Positions 10,326-22,685 of a stretch of 64,000 bases of DNA are shown in pieces. The DNA comes from Pseudomonas wuhanensis (GTDB taxonomy: Bacteria; Pseudomonadota; Gammaproteobacteria; Pseudomonadales; Pseudomonadaceae), in NCBI RefSeq assembly GCF_030687395.1, contig NZ_CP117430.1, positions 1,178,001 through 1,242,000 on the forward strand, given 5' to 3'. How positions within the stretch are numbered: position 1 is the stretch's first letter; each line of letters starts with the position of its first letter. Both the position numbers and the translations under genes were made by a program. The notes below the pieces were generated by a model. That model was given only the letters and a program-made list of their open reading frames with translations. It did not search any database and was not told the DNA's origin.

Positions 10326-12136
10326 CAGCGCGAGGTGTCCGGCAGGCGTTGAACCTGACCGTTGGCGAACTCTGCCCATGGCAGCTGACGCTCGACCCGT
10401 TGATTCTGAGTCATGCCCAGGCTGCCCGATTGGCCTTGGATGCGGCTGTCCGGCAAGGCCTTGAGTTGCCCCAGGCGCGGTGCCAGGCGATAGGCGTCAA
10501 CGCCCATCGCGTACAGGCGACCCAGGCTGCCGCCGGCTTGTGGCCATTGTGCGGTGACCTGCTTGCGCAGCGGGTCGTTGGCATCCAGCAGCCATGGGGT
10601 TTCGCAGAAGCGAATACCGTTCATGTCGTTGTACTGGTTCTGGTCGCCGCTGGCGCTGAACACGTGGGAGGTGGCGTAAACCGGCACGTCACCCGCGTAC
10701 TGGAAGTTCAGGGTCGGTTTGATCTGTTGAGCTTGTTGCGGCGTTGCGGCCAGGAAGATGAATTCGATGTCCTGACGACGCGAAGGTTGTGCGGCAACCT
10801 GCGAGCCAACGGTACTTTGCAGGCTCTTGGCGCGGCCTTCGCTCTGGCGCAGCTGGAACATGTCGGCAATCTGCTGGGCCAGTTGCACCGGTTGGTCGAC
10901 GCGCTCGATAGCAACGATGCTGCCACCGTTGGCTTGCCAATCCTGGCTGAACGCCCTGAGTACCCGGTCGCCCCATTCGCCTTTCGGCACCATGATTGCG
11001 GCGCGGTGCAGGCCATCGGCGCGCGCGCGACGGGACACTTCGCGGGCTTCGTCTTCAGCGGCAAGACCGAACTGGAACAGTTGGGCTGGACCTTGTTCGC
11101 CTTCGCTGTAGTTCAGTGCAAGGGTAGTGATCGGCAGTTGCGGGCGCGCGCTGAGCTGTTTGACCAGCGGCTTCTCCAGTGGGCCGACCACCAGTTGCAC
11201 GCCATCGGCCTGGGCCTTGCGATAGAACTCGTCGAGGGAGGTCAGGCGCGAGCTGTCATAGAACTCGATGGCCGGCGGCTTCTGCCCGGCTTGTTGCGCC
11301 TGGTAGTGAGCGGCCATGAAGCCTTCGCGCAGTGCTTTGCCAACCGAACCCAGCGGGCCGTCTTGCGGCAGCAGCAGGGCGATCTTGCTCAGGGGCTGGC
11401 TGGCCAGCTCCTTGAGTTTGGTCAGTGGCAGCGGCAGCTGGATGGCAGCCGGGTGCTTTGGATTCTTTTCACGCCAGTTGTCGATCGCGGCTTGCTGCTG
11501 TTCCAGGGTGCCGGCCGTTTTCACCGCCAGCGCCAGACGGATCCAGCCGCCGAGGTCATCGTCAGTGGTCGGCTGCAATTGATCGGTCGGCAGCGAAGCG
11601 ATCAGAGTCCAGATCGCTTCGTGGTTTTTGCTGGCTGCTTCACCTTCAAGCATCGGCGCAATAAAGATGCGCTCCCGTGCGGCGGCCAGGGTCTGGCCAT
11701 CAGCCTCAAGGGCGCGGGCATGAACGGTGCCGGTGCGAACCTGTTGTTCGACGGGCAGTTCGCTCAGGCGTTGCAGGCTCGGATGGCTCAGGGCAGTCAG
11801 CGCCGCTTTGGGCTGATTGCGGACCATGGCCAGTTCAGCCGCCAGGGTGTTGGCGAAGACTTGTTGGCCAGGCTTGAGTTGTTCCACCGGGACCTGTTGC
11901 AGGATTTGCGCGGACTGCCCGGCATTACCCTGACGATAAGCCAGGTCTGCCGCGCTCAAGCGCAATAGAGCGGCTTTTTCCGGATCTTTGCTTTTAGTGG
12001 CCTGTTCGAGCAGTTGCTCGATACTGGCGTCCGGGGTCCGTGGAAGTTCGCCAAGGCTGGAGGAGGGCGAGCTGGCGCAAGCCGCCAGCAAGGCAGCGAG
12101 GCAGAGGGCAGTGAGCAGCCGCAGGCAAGCGATCAT
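10325..12136 (-). CDS. lpoA: Penicillin-binding protein activator LpoA (LppC family)
   Basis: A 603-residue outer-membrane lipoprotein (lipobox LAALLAAC, cysteine 20). The N-terminal ~250 residues are TPR-like and helical (LLRLSAADLAYRQGNAGQSAQIL). The C-terminal ~330 residues form a periplasmic-binding-protein-like fold (IALLLPQDGPLGSVGKALREGFMAA). LpoA stimulates PBP1A peptidoglycan synthesis from the outer membrane. It is divergent from rsmI and heads lpoA-yraN-gmhA-dolP. Length is typical. Confidence 0.93.
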
Positions 12137-12346
12137 GTAAGTGTTCCTGATACTCGATCAAATTAGCGTGGAATTGTACCCAAGCACTGGCCGGGGCGCG
12201 ATGTTACTGGCGTGAATCGATCAATTTAGCTCGTGCAAATGTTGCAGCACTGCACAAAAGGCTGGAAAACCCGGGGAGGGCGAGACGTATCGCAAGCGCC
12301 GCTACGCGCTACAATGTCGCCTTTTACCGATCATGAGGTGTGCGCT

Positions 12347-13219
12347 TTGACTGCTCCAGGTGCTTTGAATTCCGCTGCTGGCTCGCTTTATGTGGTGGCG
12401 ACGCCCATCGGCAACCTGGACGATATCAGTGCGCGCGCGCTGAAAATCCTGCGCGAGGTCGCCTTGATCGCGGCCGAAGACACTCGCCATTCCCAGCGGT
12501 TGATGCAGCATTTCGGCATTCCCACGCCGCTGGCGGCCTGCCACGAACACAACGAGCGGGAGGAGGGTAACCGCTTTATCACGCGCTTGCTGGCTGGCGA
12601 CGATGTGGCGTTGATCTCCGACGCCGGGACGCCGCTGATTTCCGATCCGGGTTATCACCTGGTGCGTCAGGCCCGTGCCGCGGGAATCAATGTGGTGCCG
12701 GTTCCGGGTGCATGTGCCTTGATTGCGGCGTTGTCGGCGGCGGGGCTGCCGTCCGACCGTTTCATCTTCGAAGGGTTTTTGCCGGCCAAGGCTGTCGGCC
12801 GACGTGCTCGTCTGGAGCTGGTAAAAGAAGAGCCGCGCACGCTGATTTTCTATGAAGCACCGCACCGCATCCTCGAATGCCTGCAAGACATGGAGCTGGT
12901 ATTCGGTGCCGAGCGTCCGGCATTGCTGGCGCGAGAGCTGACCAAGACCTTCGAAACCCTTAAAGGCTTGCCGTTGGCCGAGTTGCGCGAGTTCGTCGAA
13001 TCGGACAGCAATCAGCAACGTGGCGAGTGTGTGGTGCTGGTGGCGGGCTGGACTGCCCCCGAGACCGAAGACGCAGTCAGCAGTGAGGCGATGCGTATTC
13101 TCAATCTGCTGCTCGAAGAGATGCCGCTCAAGCGTGCGGCGGCATTGGCCGCGCAAATTACCGGCGAGCGCAAGAATGTGCTCTATCAGGTCGCGCTGGA
13201 TAAACAGAAGGGCGAGTAA
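12347..13219 (+). CDS. rsmI: 16S rRNA (cytidine-1402-2'-O)-methyltransferase RsmI
   Basis: A 290-residue tetrapyrrole-methylase-fold enzyme that 2'-O-methylates C1402 of 16S rRNA. SAM-binding signatures are SLYVVATPIGNLDDISARA, LISDAGTPLISDPG and VPVPGACA. The start is taken as TTG 12347 because GAGG lies eight bases before it; a GTG at 12338 has no such site and the ORF to 12233 runs into non-conserved sequence. Its partner for the same base, RsmH, is encoded 1.2 kb downstream. Divergent from lpoA. Confidence 0.93.
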   Translation: MTAPGALNSAAGSLYVVATPIGNLDDISARALKILREVALIAAEDTRHSQRLMQHFGIPTPLAACHEHNEREEGNRFITRLLAGDDVALISDAGTPLISDPGYHLVRQARAAGINVVPVPGACALIAALSAAGLPSDRFIFEGFLPAKAVGRRARLELVKEEPRTLIFYEAPHRILECLQDMELVFGAERPALLARELTKTFETLKGLPLAELREFVESDSNQQRGECVVLVAGWTAPETEDAVSSEAMRILNLLLEEMPLKRAAALAAQITGERKNVLYQVALDKQKGE

Positions 13220-13254
13220 ACCCACATGCAGCGCCGGCCAGAGGCTTTTAGCGC

Positions 13255-13283
13255 TTGTTCTTCGGCCGCTCTGCCGTTAATCT
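13255..13283 (+). promoter_or_regulatory. Sigma-70-type promoter for RNase P RNA
   Basis: TTGTTC (13255-13260), 17 bases, TAATCT (13278-13283), seven bases before the expected 5' end of rnpB. Confidence 0.6.
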
Positions 13284-13290
13284 TCGCGGC

Positions 13291-13650
13291 GGAGAGTCGA
13301 TCGGACAGTCGCTGCCCTCTATGAAAATTAGGGGGGGGAGGAAAGTCCGGGCTCCATAGGGCGAAGTGCCAGGTAATGCCTGGGAGGCGTGAGCCTACGG
13401 AAAGTGCCACAGAAAATAACCGCCTAAGCGCTTCGGCGCCGGTAAGGGTGAAAAGGTGCGGTAAGAGCGCACCGCACGTCTGGCAACAGTTCGTGGCTAG
13501 GTAAACCCCACTTGGAGCAAGACCAAATAGGGTCCCAAGGCGTGGCCCGCGCTGGGACCGGGTAGGTTGCTAAAGATGTCCAGTGATGGCCATCGTAGAC
13601 GAATGACTGTTCAAGACAGAACCCGGCTTACAGATCGACTCTCCACCTTT
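13291..13650 (+). ncRNA. rnpB: RNase P RNA, bacterial type A
   Basis: The catalytic RNA that trims the 5' ends of precursor tRNAs. The 5' strand GGAGAGTCGATC pairs with GATCGACTCTCC at the 3' end (P1). Universal segments are present: GAGGAAAGTCCGGGCTCC near the 5' side, ACAGAAAATAACCGCC (about 13410), GGTAAGGGTGAAAAGGTGCG, and AGACAGAACCCGGCTTACAG near the 3' end. About 360 nt, normal for a gammaproteobacterium. A T-rich run follows. Confidence 0.97.
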
Positions 13651-13895
13651 TTTCCTCTCTGCCGAGTCATTGGCAGCGATGTGTGTAATGGCAATTTCCC
13701 TCCCTGCTGAATCAATAGCAGAAGCGCTTTTGTAATACCGAAAAAATCTTACTCTTAACAAACTACTTTAACTTCTGAGCGCAGCCTTCTGTGCTGATTC
13801 AAGTTATTGAGCGAATTCATCCGTCAGATTCTCGTTAACCCTCCTTTTACGCTCCTAAATCTCCGTTCTGTAAGGCTTTTCCTTTAATCCGCGCC
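13651..13895 (+). other. AT-rich gap between rnpB and the mra promoter
   Basis: About 245 bases with no supportable gene on either strand. AT content is clearly higher than in the flanking genes. No repeat or RNA structure was recognised. Confidence 0.6.
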
Positions 13896-13925
13896 TTGAC
13901 GGTGTGGTGGGCGCATTCCTATAGT
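13896..13925 (+). promoter_or_regulatory. Main dcw-cluster promoter (Pmra)
   Basis: TTGACG (13896-13901), 18 bases, TATAGT (13920-13925). Transcription would begin near 13932, immediately before three MraZ-type boxes. About 75 bases before the mraZ start. Confidence 0.65.
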
Positions 13926-13934
13926 GTGCGCAAG

Positions 13935-13959
13935 TGGCGGAAAGTGGCATGAAGTGGGT
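13935..13959 (+). promoter_or_regulatory. MraZ operator: three TGGC/GN boxes at 10-base spacing
   Basis: TGGCG (13935), TGGCA (13945) and TGGGT (13955) lie on one strand and face with exactly 10-base periodicity. MraZ of E. coli binds direct TGGGN repeats spaced by five bases, so these fit a repression site at the cluster's own promoter. Confidence 0.75.
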
Positions 13960-13999
13960 TTTTTGAGCGTAAAACGCTAATATTTGGAGAAACGCTGAC

Positions 14000-14455
14000 G
14001 TGTTTCGCGGAGCTAACGCTATCAGTCTCGATGCAAAGGGCCGTCTCGCTATGCCGAGCCGGTACCGTGACGAGCTGGTTTCGCGTAGTTCCGGTCAATT
14101 AATCGTCACCATCGATGCCGTTGATCCGTGTTTGTGTGTTTATCCCCTCGATGAGTGGGAAATTATCGAAACCAAACTGCGCGCACTGCCTTCGCTTCGC
14201 GAAGAGAACCGCCGCCTGCAACGTTTACTGATTGGTAATGCCGTCGACCTCGAGCTCGATGGCAGTGGTCGTTTTCTGGTTCCACCGCGTCTTCGCGAAT
14301 ATGCCAAGTTGGATAAGCGCGCAATGTTGGTAGGCCAACTGAACAAGTTCCAATTGTGGGACGAGGATGCCTGGAATGCGGTTTCTGCCGCTGACCTGGC
14401 TGCTATTCAACAACCGGGCGCCATGCCTGATGAACTGCGTGATTTGATCCTGTGA
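14000..14455 (+). CDS. mraZ: Transcriptional regulator and division protein MraZ
   Basis: A 151-residue AbrB-like protein with two swapped-hairpin repeats: [23 protein letters not shown] and [22 protein letters not shown], each carrying the DGKGR-type DNA-binding loop. In E. coli it represses its own promoter; the boxes at 13935 fit that. It begins with GTG at 14000 after TTGGAGAAAC. Its last four bases overlap the rsmH start (GTGA). Confidence 0.96.
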   Translation: MFRGANAISLDAKGRLAMPSRYRDELVSRSSGQLIVTIDAVDPCLCVYPLDEWEIIETKLRALPSLREENRRLQRLLIGNAVDLELDGSGRFLVPPRLREYAKLDKRAMLVGQLNKFQLWDEDAWNAVSAADLAAIQQPGAMPDELRDLIL

Positions 14456-15395
14456 CTATTGATAGCGGCTTTAACCACATCACCGTACTGCTTGACGAAG
14501 CCGTCGAGGCTCTCGCCGTACGTCCTGATGGCTGCTATCTGGACGGTACGTTCGGACGTGGCGGGCACAGTCGGTTGATCCTCAGCCAGCTCGGGCCTGA
14601 TGGCCGGTTGCTCGGATTCGACAAAGATCCTCAAGCGATTGCCACCGGGCAAACGCTAGCGGCCGAAGACGGCCGCTTTGTCGTTGTGCAGCGCAGCTTT
14701 GCCGAGCTCGGTTCGGAAGTTGCCGAACGCGGTCTGGCCGGCAAGGTCAGCGGTGTTCTGCTCGACCTCGGCGTGTCTTCGCCGCAGCTCGACGACCCGG
14801 AGCGCGGTTTCAGTTTCCTCAACGACGGTCCGTTGGACATGCGTATGGACCCCTCCCGCGGGATCAGCGCCGCCGAGTTTGTAAACACCGCGCCGGTGGA
14901 AGAAATCGCCCGGGTGTTCAAGCAATACGGCGAAGAGCGTTTCTCCGGTCGCATGGCGCGTGCCGTGGCCGAGCGTCGCGACATCAAGCCGTTCGAGCGC
15001 ACTGGCGATCTGGCTGAAGTGCTGAAAGTCGCCAACCCGGCATGGGAAAAGGGCAAGAACCCGGCCACCCGTGCATTCCAGGGCCTGCGTATTCACGTCA
15101 ACAACGAACTGGGCGATCTGGAAACCGGCCTCGAAGCCGCGCTGGAATGCCTGGAAGTGGGCGGCCGTCTGGTCGTCATCAGCTTCCACTCGCTGGAAGA
15201 CCGCATCGTCAAACTGTTCATGCGCAAACTGGTGAAAGGCGAAGCCGACAACCTGCCGCGCAACCTGCCGGTCCGTCACGTCGCTTTCGAACCGAAAATC
15301 AAAATCCATGGCAAAGCGCAGTCCGCCTCCGAGGCCGAACTCAAAGCCAACCCACGTTCCCGTAGCGCCATCATGCGTGTCGCGGAGAAGTTGCG

Positions 15396-15399
<4 letters not shown>
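14452..15399 (+). CDS. rsmH: 16S rRNA (cytosine-1402-N4)-methyltransferase RsmH
   Basis: A 315-residue SAM-dependent methyltransferase that N4-methylates C1402 of 16S rRNA. Motif I reads [13 protein letters not shown], followed by GFDKDPQA, the [20 protein letters not shown] segment, and [14 protein letters not shown] near the C-terminus. It starts with GTG overlapping the mraZ stop by four bases and ends overlapping ftsL. Length is normal. Confidence 0.97.
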
Positions 15400-17427
<2,028 letters not shown>

Positions 17428-17428
<1 letters not shown>

Positions 17429-18891
17429 TGTCGCTGAGCCTGAACAAGATTTTCGCCCACGCCGGCCGCGATCTGTTGATCCGCGAATTGGCGCTGGACA
17501 GCCGCAACGTACGAGCAGGCGATCTGTTTCTCGCGGTTCCTGGTGGCAAGTTCGACGGGCGTGCGCACATCGCCGACGCCTTGCAACGCGGCGCTGCTGC
17601 CGTGGCTTATGAGGTCGAAGGCGCGACTGTGCTGCCGATCACCGACGTGCCGTTGATTCCGGTCAAAGGCCTGGCGGCGCAATTGTCGGACATCGCCGGG
17701 CGCTTTTATGGCGACCCGAGCCGTCATTTGAACCTGATCGGCGTCACCGGCACCAACGGTAAAACCAGCGTGACCCAATTGGTTGCCCAGGCGCTTGACC
17801 TGCTCGGTCAGCACTGCGGCATTGTCGGCACCTTGGGCTCCGGTTTCTACGGCGCGCTGGAAAGCGGTCTGCACACCACACCGAACCCGATTGCGGTGCA
17901 AGCGACCCTCGCTGACCTGAAAAAGGCCGGCGCCAAAGCCGTGGCCATGGAAGTCTCTTCCCACGGCCTGGATCAGGGCCGCGTGACTGCGTTGGCGTTC
18001 GATGTGGCGGTGATGACCAACCTGTCGCGCGATCATCTGGATTACCACGGCACCATGCAGGTCTATGGCGAAACCAAGGCCAAGTTGTTTGCCTGGAATG
18101 ATCTGAAGTGCCGGGTGGTCAACCTCGACGACGATTTTGGTCGGCAACTGGCGGCTGATGAGGGCGAGTCGCGGCTGATCACTTACAGCCTGGAAGATTC
18201 CAGCGCCTACCTGTATTGCCGCGAAGCGCAGTTCGACGACGAAGGCGTGCGCGCCACGCTGGTCACGCCCCAAGGCGAACACCATTTGCGCAGCACCTTG
18301 CTCGGCCGTTTCAACCTGAGCAACGTGTTGGCCGCGGTCGGCGCCTTGCTCGGGCTGGACTACGCGCTGGACGAAATTCTCAAAGTGCTGCCGAAACTCG
18401 AAGGCCCGGCCGGTCGCATGCAGCGCCTGGGCGGCGGTACTCAGCCGTTGGTGGTGGTCGATTACGCCCACACACCGGATGCGCTGGAAAAAGTCTTGAT
18501 GGCCCTGCGTCCTCACGCCAAAGGCCGGTTGCTGTGCCTGTTCGGTTGCGGTGGTGATCGCGATCGCGGCAAGCGTCCGTTGATGGCGGAAGTGGTCGAG
18601 CGTCTGGCCGATGGCGTACTGGTCACCGATGACAATCCGCGCACCGAAGACCCGGCTGTGATTTTCGACGACATCCGCGCCGGTTTCACCGCTGTGGATA
18701 AAGTAGCCTTCGTCGCCGGCCGTGGCCAGGCGATTGCCCAATTGATCGCCAGCGCTTCGGCGGATGACGTGATTGTCCTGGCCGGTAAAGGTCACGAGGA
18801 CTATCAGGAAATCAACGGCGAGCGCCACGCTTTCTCCGATCTGGTCGAGGCCGATCACGCCCTGACCGCGTGGGAGGTGGCCCATGCTTAA
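17428..18891 (+). CDS. murE: UDP-MurNAc-tripeptide (meso-DAP) ligase MurE
   Basis: A 487-residue cytoplasmic ligase adding the third residue of the stem peptide. The ATP loop is LIGVTGTNGKTSVTQL, and DNPRTEDP carries the DNPR motif that selects meso-diaminopimelate over lysine. CGGDRDRGKRPLMAE is the C-terminal domain signature. It shares one base with ftsI and overlaps murF by eight bases. Confidence 0.97.
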
Positions 18892-20251
18892 AGCTTTGAA
18901 ACTGAGCGAACTGACCAGCGCGTTGAATGGCCGTCTGATTGCCAGCGACGCCAGCTTCGACGGCGTCAGCATCGACAGCCGCGCGATCACGCCCGGGCAG
19001 CTGTTTATTGCTCTGGCCGGCCCGCGTTTCGATGGCCATGACTACCTCAATGATGTCGCCGCCAAAGGCGCCGTGGGTGCCCTGGTCGAGCGCGAAGTTG
19101 CCGACAGCGCATTGCCGCAACTGCTGGTCAAGGACACCCGTCAGGCCCTCGGCCAATTGGGCGCGATAAACCGTGCGGCATTCACTCAGCCGGTTGTGGC
19201 CATCACTGGTTCCAGCGGCAAGACCACGGTCAAGGAAATGCTGGCAAGCATCCTGCGCACGCGCGGTCCGGTGCTGGCGACCCGTGGCAACCTGAACAAT
19301 GACCTCGGCGCTCCGCTGACCCTGCTCGAACTGGCGCCGGAACATACCGCCGCCGTGATCGAACTCGGCGCTTCGCGGCTCGGCGAGATTGCCTACACCG
19401 TCGGCATGACCAAGCCCCACGTGGCTGTCATCAACAACGCCGGTACCGCCCACGTCGGTGAGTTCGGCGGGCCGGAAAAAATCGTTGAAGCCAAGGGCGA
19501 GATTCTCGAAGGGCTGGATGCCGATGGCGTCGCCGTGCTGAATCTCGACGACAAGGCGTTTGAAATCTGGAAAACCCGAGCCGCCGGTCGCAAAGTGCTG
19601 ACGTTTGCCCTGAGCAACATCAGCGCCGACTTCTACGCCAGCGATCTGGACCGCGATGCCCGCGGTTGCCCGGCGTTCAATCTGCACAGCCCTGAAGGTG
19701 TGGAGCGGGTTCAGTTGAACCTGCTCGGCACCCATAACGTCGCCAATGCGATGGCCGCCGCCGCTGCCGCCCATGCCTTGGGCGTGTCGCTGTTCGGTAT
19801 CGCCACGGGTCTCGGCGCCGTGCAACCGGTCAAGGGCCGCACCGTCGCGCAACTGGCCAGCAATGGCATGCGCGTGATCGATGACACGTACAACGCAAAC
19901 CCCACCTCCATGTGCGCCGCCGTTGATATACTCGCCGGCTTTTCCGGTCGCACCGTTTTGGTGCTCGGAGATATCGGCGAGTTGGGCGATTGGGCGGAGC
20001 AGGGGCACCGCGATGTGGGCGAGTACGCCCGCGGCAAGGTTTCCGCGCTTTACGCGGTTGGGCCAATGATGACCCATGCCGTGAACGCTTTCGGCGAGCA
20101 GGCTTTTCACTTCAGCACACAGGCTGAGCTGATCAAGGCCCTGGAAGCCGAGCAGGACACAAACACCACCATTTTGATCAAGGGCTCGCGCAGCGCCGCG
20201 ATGGAAAACATCGTCGCCGCTTTGTGCGGGACCCGTCTGGAGAAACATTAA
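18884..20251 (+). CDS. murF: UDP-MurNAc-tripeptide:D-Ala-D-Ala ligase MurF
   Basis: A 455-residue ligase adding the D-alanyl-D-alanine dipeptide, the last cytoplasmic stem-peptide step. ATP loop [16 protein letters not shown]; the middle domain has [17 protein letters not shown] and the C-terminal domain [11 protein letters not shown]. It overlaps murE by eight bases and shares one base with the mraY start. Confidence 0.97.
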   Translation: MLKALKLSELTSALNGRLIASDASFDGVSIDSRAITPGQLFIALAGPRFDGHDYLNDVAAKGAVGALVEREVADSALPQLLVKDTRQALGQLGAINRAAFTQPVVAITGSSGKTTVKEMLASILRTRGPVLATRGNLNNDLGAPLTLLELAPEHTAAVIELGASRLGEIAYTVGMTKPHVAVINNAGTAHVGEFGGPEKIVEAKGEILEGLDADGVAVLNLDDKAFEIWKTRAAGRKVLTFALSNISADFYASDLDRDARGCPAFNLHSPEGVERVQLNLLGTHNVANAMAAAAAAHALGVSLFGIATGLGAVQPVKGRTVAQLASNGMRVIDDTYNANPTSMCAAVDILAGFSGRTVLVLGDIGELGDWAEQGHRDVGEYARGKVSALYAVGPMMTHAVNAFGEQAFHFSTQAELIKALEAEQDTNTTILIKGSRSAAMENIVAALCGTRLEKH

Positions 20252-21333
20252 TGCTGCTGCTGCTAGCGGAGTATCTGCAACAGTTCTACAAAGGCTTCGC
20301 GGTCTTTCAGTACCTGACCCTGCGCGGGATCCTCGGTGTGCTGACCGCGCTGGTCTTGTCACTGTGCTATGGCCCGTGGATGATCCGCACCTTGCAGAAC
20401 CGTCAGATCGGTCAATCCGTTCGCAATGACGGTCCGCAATCGCACCTGTCCAAGTCGGGCACCCCGACCATGGGCGGCGCGCTGATTCTTTCGTCCATCG
20501 GCGTCAGCACCTTGCTCTGGGCCGACCTGGCCAACCGTTATGTTTGGGTCGTGTTGTTGGTGACCCTGCTGTTCGGCGCCATCGGCTGGGTCGACGATTA
20601 CCGCAAAGTCATCGAGAAAAACTCTCGCGGTCTTCCGAGCCGCTGGAAGTATTTTTGGCAGTCAGTGTTCGGCCTGGGCGCGGCGATCTTCCTTTATATG
20701 ACTGCCGCGACGCCGGTAGAAACCACCCTGATCCTGCCGATGCTCAAGGACTACAGCATTCCGCTGGGCGCGGGTTTCATTGTCCTGACCTATTTCGTGA
20801 TTGTCGGCTCGAGCAACGCGGTCAACCTGACCGACGGCCTCGACGGTCTGGCGATCATGCCTACCGTGATGGTCGGCGGCGGCTTGGGGATCTTCTGCTA
20901 CCTGTCGGGTAACGTGAAATTCGCCGAATACCTGCTGATTCCTTACGTACCGGGCGCAGGTGAGTTGATCGTGTTCTGCGGCGCGTTGATCGGCGCGGGC
21001 CTGGGTTTCCTCTGGTTCAACACCTATCCGGCCCAAGTGTTCATGGGCGACGTCGGCGCACTGGCGTTGGGCGCTGCCCTAGGCACCATCGCGGTGATCG
21101 TCCGTCAGGAAATCGTCCTGTTCATCATGGGCGGTGTATTCGTGATGGAGACCCTGTCGGTCGTCATTCAGGTTGCCTCCTTTAAGCTGACCGGTCGCCG
21201 TGTGTTTCGCATGGCACCGATACACCACCACTTTGAACTCAAGGGCTGGCCCGAGCCACGTGTGATCGTCCGTTTCTGGATCATCACCGTGATTCTGGTA
21301 CTGGTCGGCCTTGCCACCCTGAAGCTGAGGTAG
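20251..21333 (+). CDS. mraY: Phospho-MurNAc-pentapeptide translocase MraY
   Basis: A 360-residue integral membrane enzyme making lipid I from UDP-MurNAc-pentapeptide and undecaprenyl phosphate. Visible are [12 protein letters not shown], the acidic pair in GWVDDYRKV, the [10 protein letters not shown] loop, and [17 protein letters not shown]. The ATG at 20251 shares a base with the murF stop; nine upstream in-frame codons lie in murF and are not conserved. Confidence 0.97.
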   Translation: MLLLLAEYLQQFYKGFAVFQYLTLRGILGVLTALVLSLCYGPWMIRTLQNRQIGQSVRNDGPQSHLSKSGTPTMGGALILSSIGVSTLLWADLANRYVWVVLLVTLLFGAIGWVDDYRKVIEKNSRGLPSRWKYFWQSVFGLGAAIFLYMTAATPVETTLILPMLKDYSIPLGAGFIVLTYFVIVGSSNAVNLTDGLDGLAIMPTVMVGGGLGIFCYLSGNVKFAEYLLIPYVPGAGELIVFCGALIGAGLGFLWFNTYPAQVFMGDVGALALGAALGTIAVIVRQEIVLFIMGGVFVMETLSVVIQVASFKLTGRRVFRMAPIHHHFELKGWPEPRVIVRFWIITVILVLVGLATLKLR

Positions 21334-21338
21334 AACGA

Positions 21339-22685
21339 GTGTCTCTGATCGCTTCTGACCACTTCCGCATCGTTGTCGGCCTCGGCAAGAGCGGCATGTC
21401 CCTGGTTCGCTTCCTGGCGAACCGGGGCGTGTCGTTTGCTGTCGCCGATACGCGGGAAAATCCACCGGAACTGGCCACGCTCAAGCGTGACTATCCGCAC
21501 GTGGAAGTGCGTTGTGGCGAGCTGGACGTCGAATTCCTGTGCCGTGCCGACGAGCTCTACGTGAGCCCGGGCCTGGCGCTGGCGACCCCGGCCCTGCAGG
21601 CTGCCGCCGCCCGTGGCGTGAAGTTGTCCGGCGATATCGAGCTGTTCGCGCGTAACGCGAAGGCGCCGATTGTCGCCATCAGCGGTTCCAACGCAAAAAG
21701 CACCGTCACCACCCTGGTCGGCGAGATGGCGGCTGCGGCCGGCAAGCGTGTTGCCGTCGGCGGCAACCTCGGCACGCCGGCGCTGGATTTGCTCGGCGAT
21801 GACGTCGAGTTGTACGTGATGGAACTGTCGAGCTTCCAGCTCGAAACCACCGATCAACTCAACGCCGAAGTGGCGACCGTACTCAACATCAGTGAAGACC
21901 ACATGGACCGCTACAGCGGTCTGCCGGCTTATCACTTGGCCAAGCACCGGATCTTCCGCGGCGCCAGGCAGTTTGTGGTTAATCGTCAGGACGCCTTGAG
22001 TCGTCCGCTGATGGGTGAAGGTCAGCCTTGCTGGACCTTCGGTTTGAGCAAACCCGATTTCAAGGCCTTTGGTATCCGGGAAGAGGATGGCGAGAAATAC
22101 CTGGCCTTCGAATTCCAGAACCTGATGCCGGTGCGCGAGCTGAAGATTCGTGGCGCGCATAACCAGTCCAACGCCTTGGCGGCCTTGGCGCTGGGCCACG
22201 CCGTGGGGCTGCCGTTCGAGGCGATGCTTTCAAGCCTGCGCACCTTCGCCGGCCTCGAGCATCGCTGCCAATGGGTGCGCGACCTGAACGGCGTGAGCTA
22301 CTACAACGATTCCAAAGCCACCAACGTCGGCGCCGCACTGGCCGCCATCGAAGGCCTTGGCGCGGACATCGACGGCAAGATCGTGCTGATTGCCGGTGGC
22401 GACGGCAAGGGTGCTGAATTCAAGGATTTGCGCGGTCCGGTGGCGGCCAACTGCCGCGCCGTTATTTTGATGGGCCGTGATTCCGACAAGATCGGTGAGG
22501 CCATCGGCGATGCCGTACCACTGATTCGCGTGGGTTCGCTGGTTGAAGCCGTCGCGCAATGCCGCGCCATCGCCGAGCCGGGCGACGCGGTGCTGCTGTC
22601 CCCAGCCTGCGCCAGTTTCGACATGTTCAAGAACTACGAAGATCGCGGTCACCAGTTTGTCCGCGCCGTGGAGGACTTGGCATGA
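21339..22685 (+). CDS. murD: UDP-MurNAc-L-Ala:D-Glu ligase MurD
   Basis: A 448-residue ligase adding D-glutamate. It opens RIVVGLGKSGMSLVRFL. The ATP loop reads AISGSNAKSTVTTL, the alanine-containing variant that pseudomonad MurD proteins carry in place of TNGKST. YYNDSKATNVGAALAAIEGL and LLSPACASFDMFKNYEDRG are C-terminal signatures. The start is GTG five bases after mraY. It overlaps ftsW by four bases. Confidence 0.96.
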   Translation: MSLIASDHFRIVVGLGKSGMSLVRFLANRGVSFAVADTRENPPELATLKRDYPHVEVRCGELDVEFLCRADELYVSPGLALATPALQAAAARGVKLSGDIELFARNAKAPIVAISGSNAKSTVTTLVGEMAAAAGKRVAVGGNLGTPALDLLGDDVELYVMELSSFQLETTDQLNAEVATVLNISEDHMDRYSGLPAYHLAKHRIFRGARQFVVNRQDALSRPLMGEGQPCWTFGLSKPDFKAFGIREEDGEKYLAFEFQNLMPVRELKIRGAHNQSNALAALALGHAVGLPFEAMLSSLRTFAGLEHRCQWVRDLNGVSYYNDSKATNVGAALAAIEGLGADIDGKIVLIAGGDGKGAEFKDLRGPVAANCRAVILMGRDSDKIGEAIGDAVPLIRVGSLVEAVAQCRAIAEPGDAVLLSPACASFDMFKNYEDRGHQFVRAVEDLA

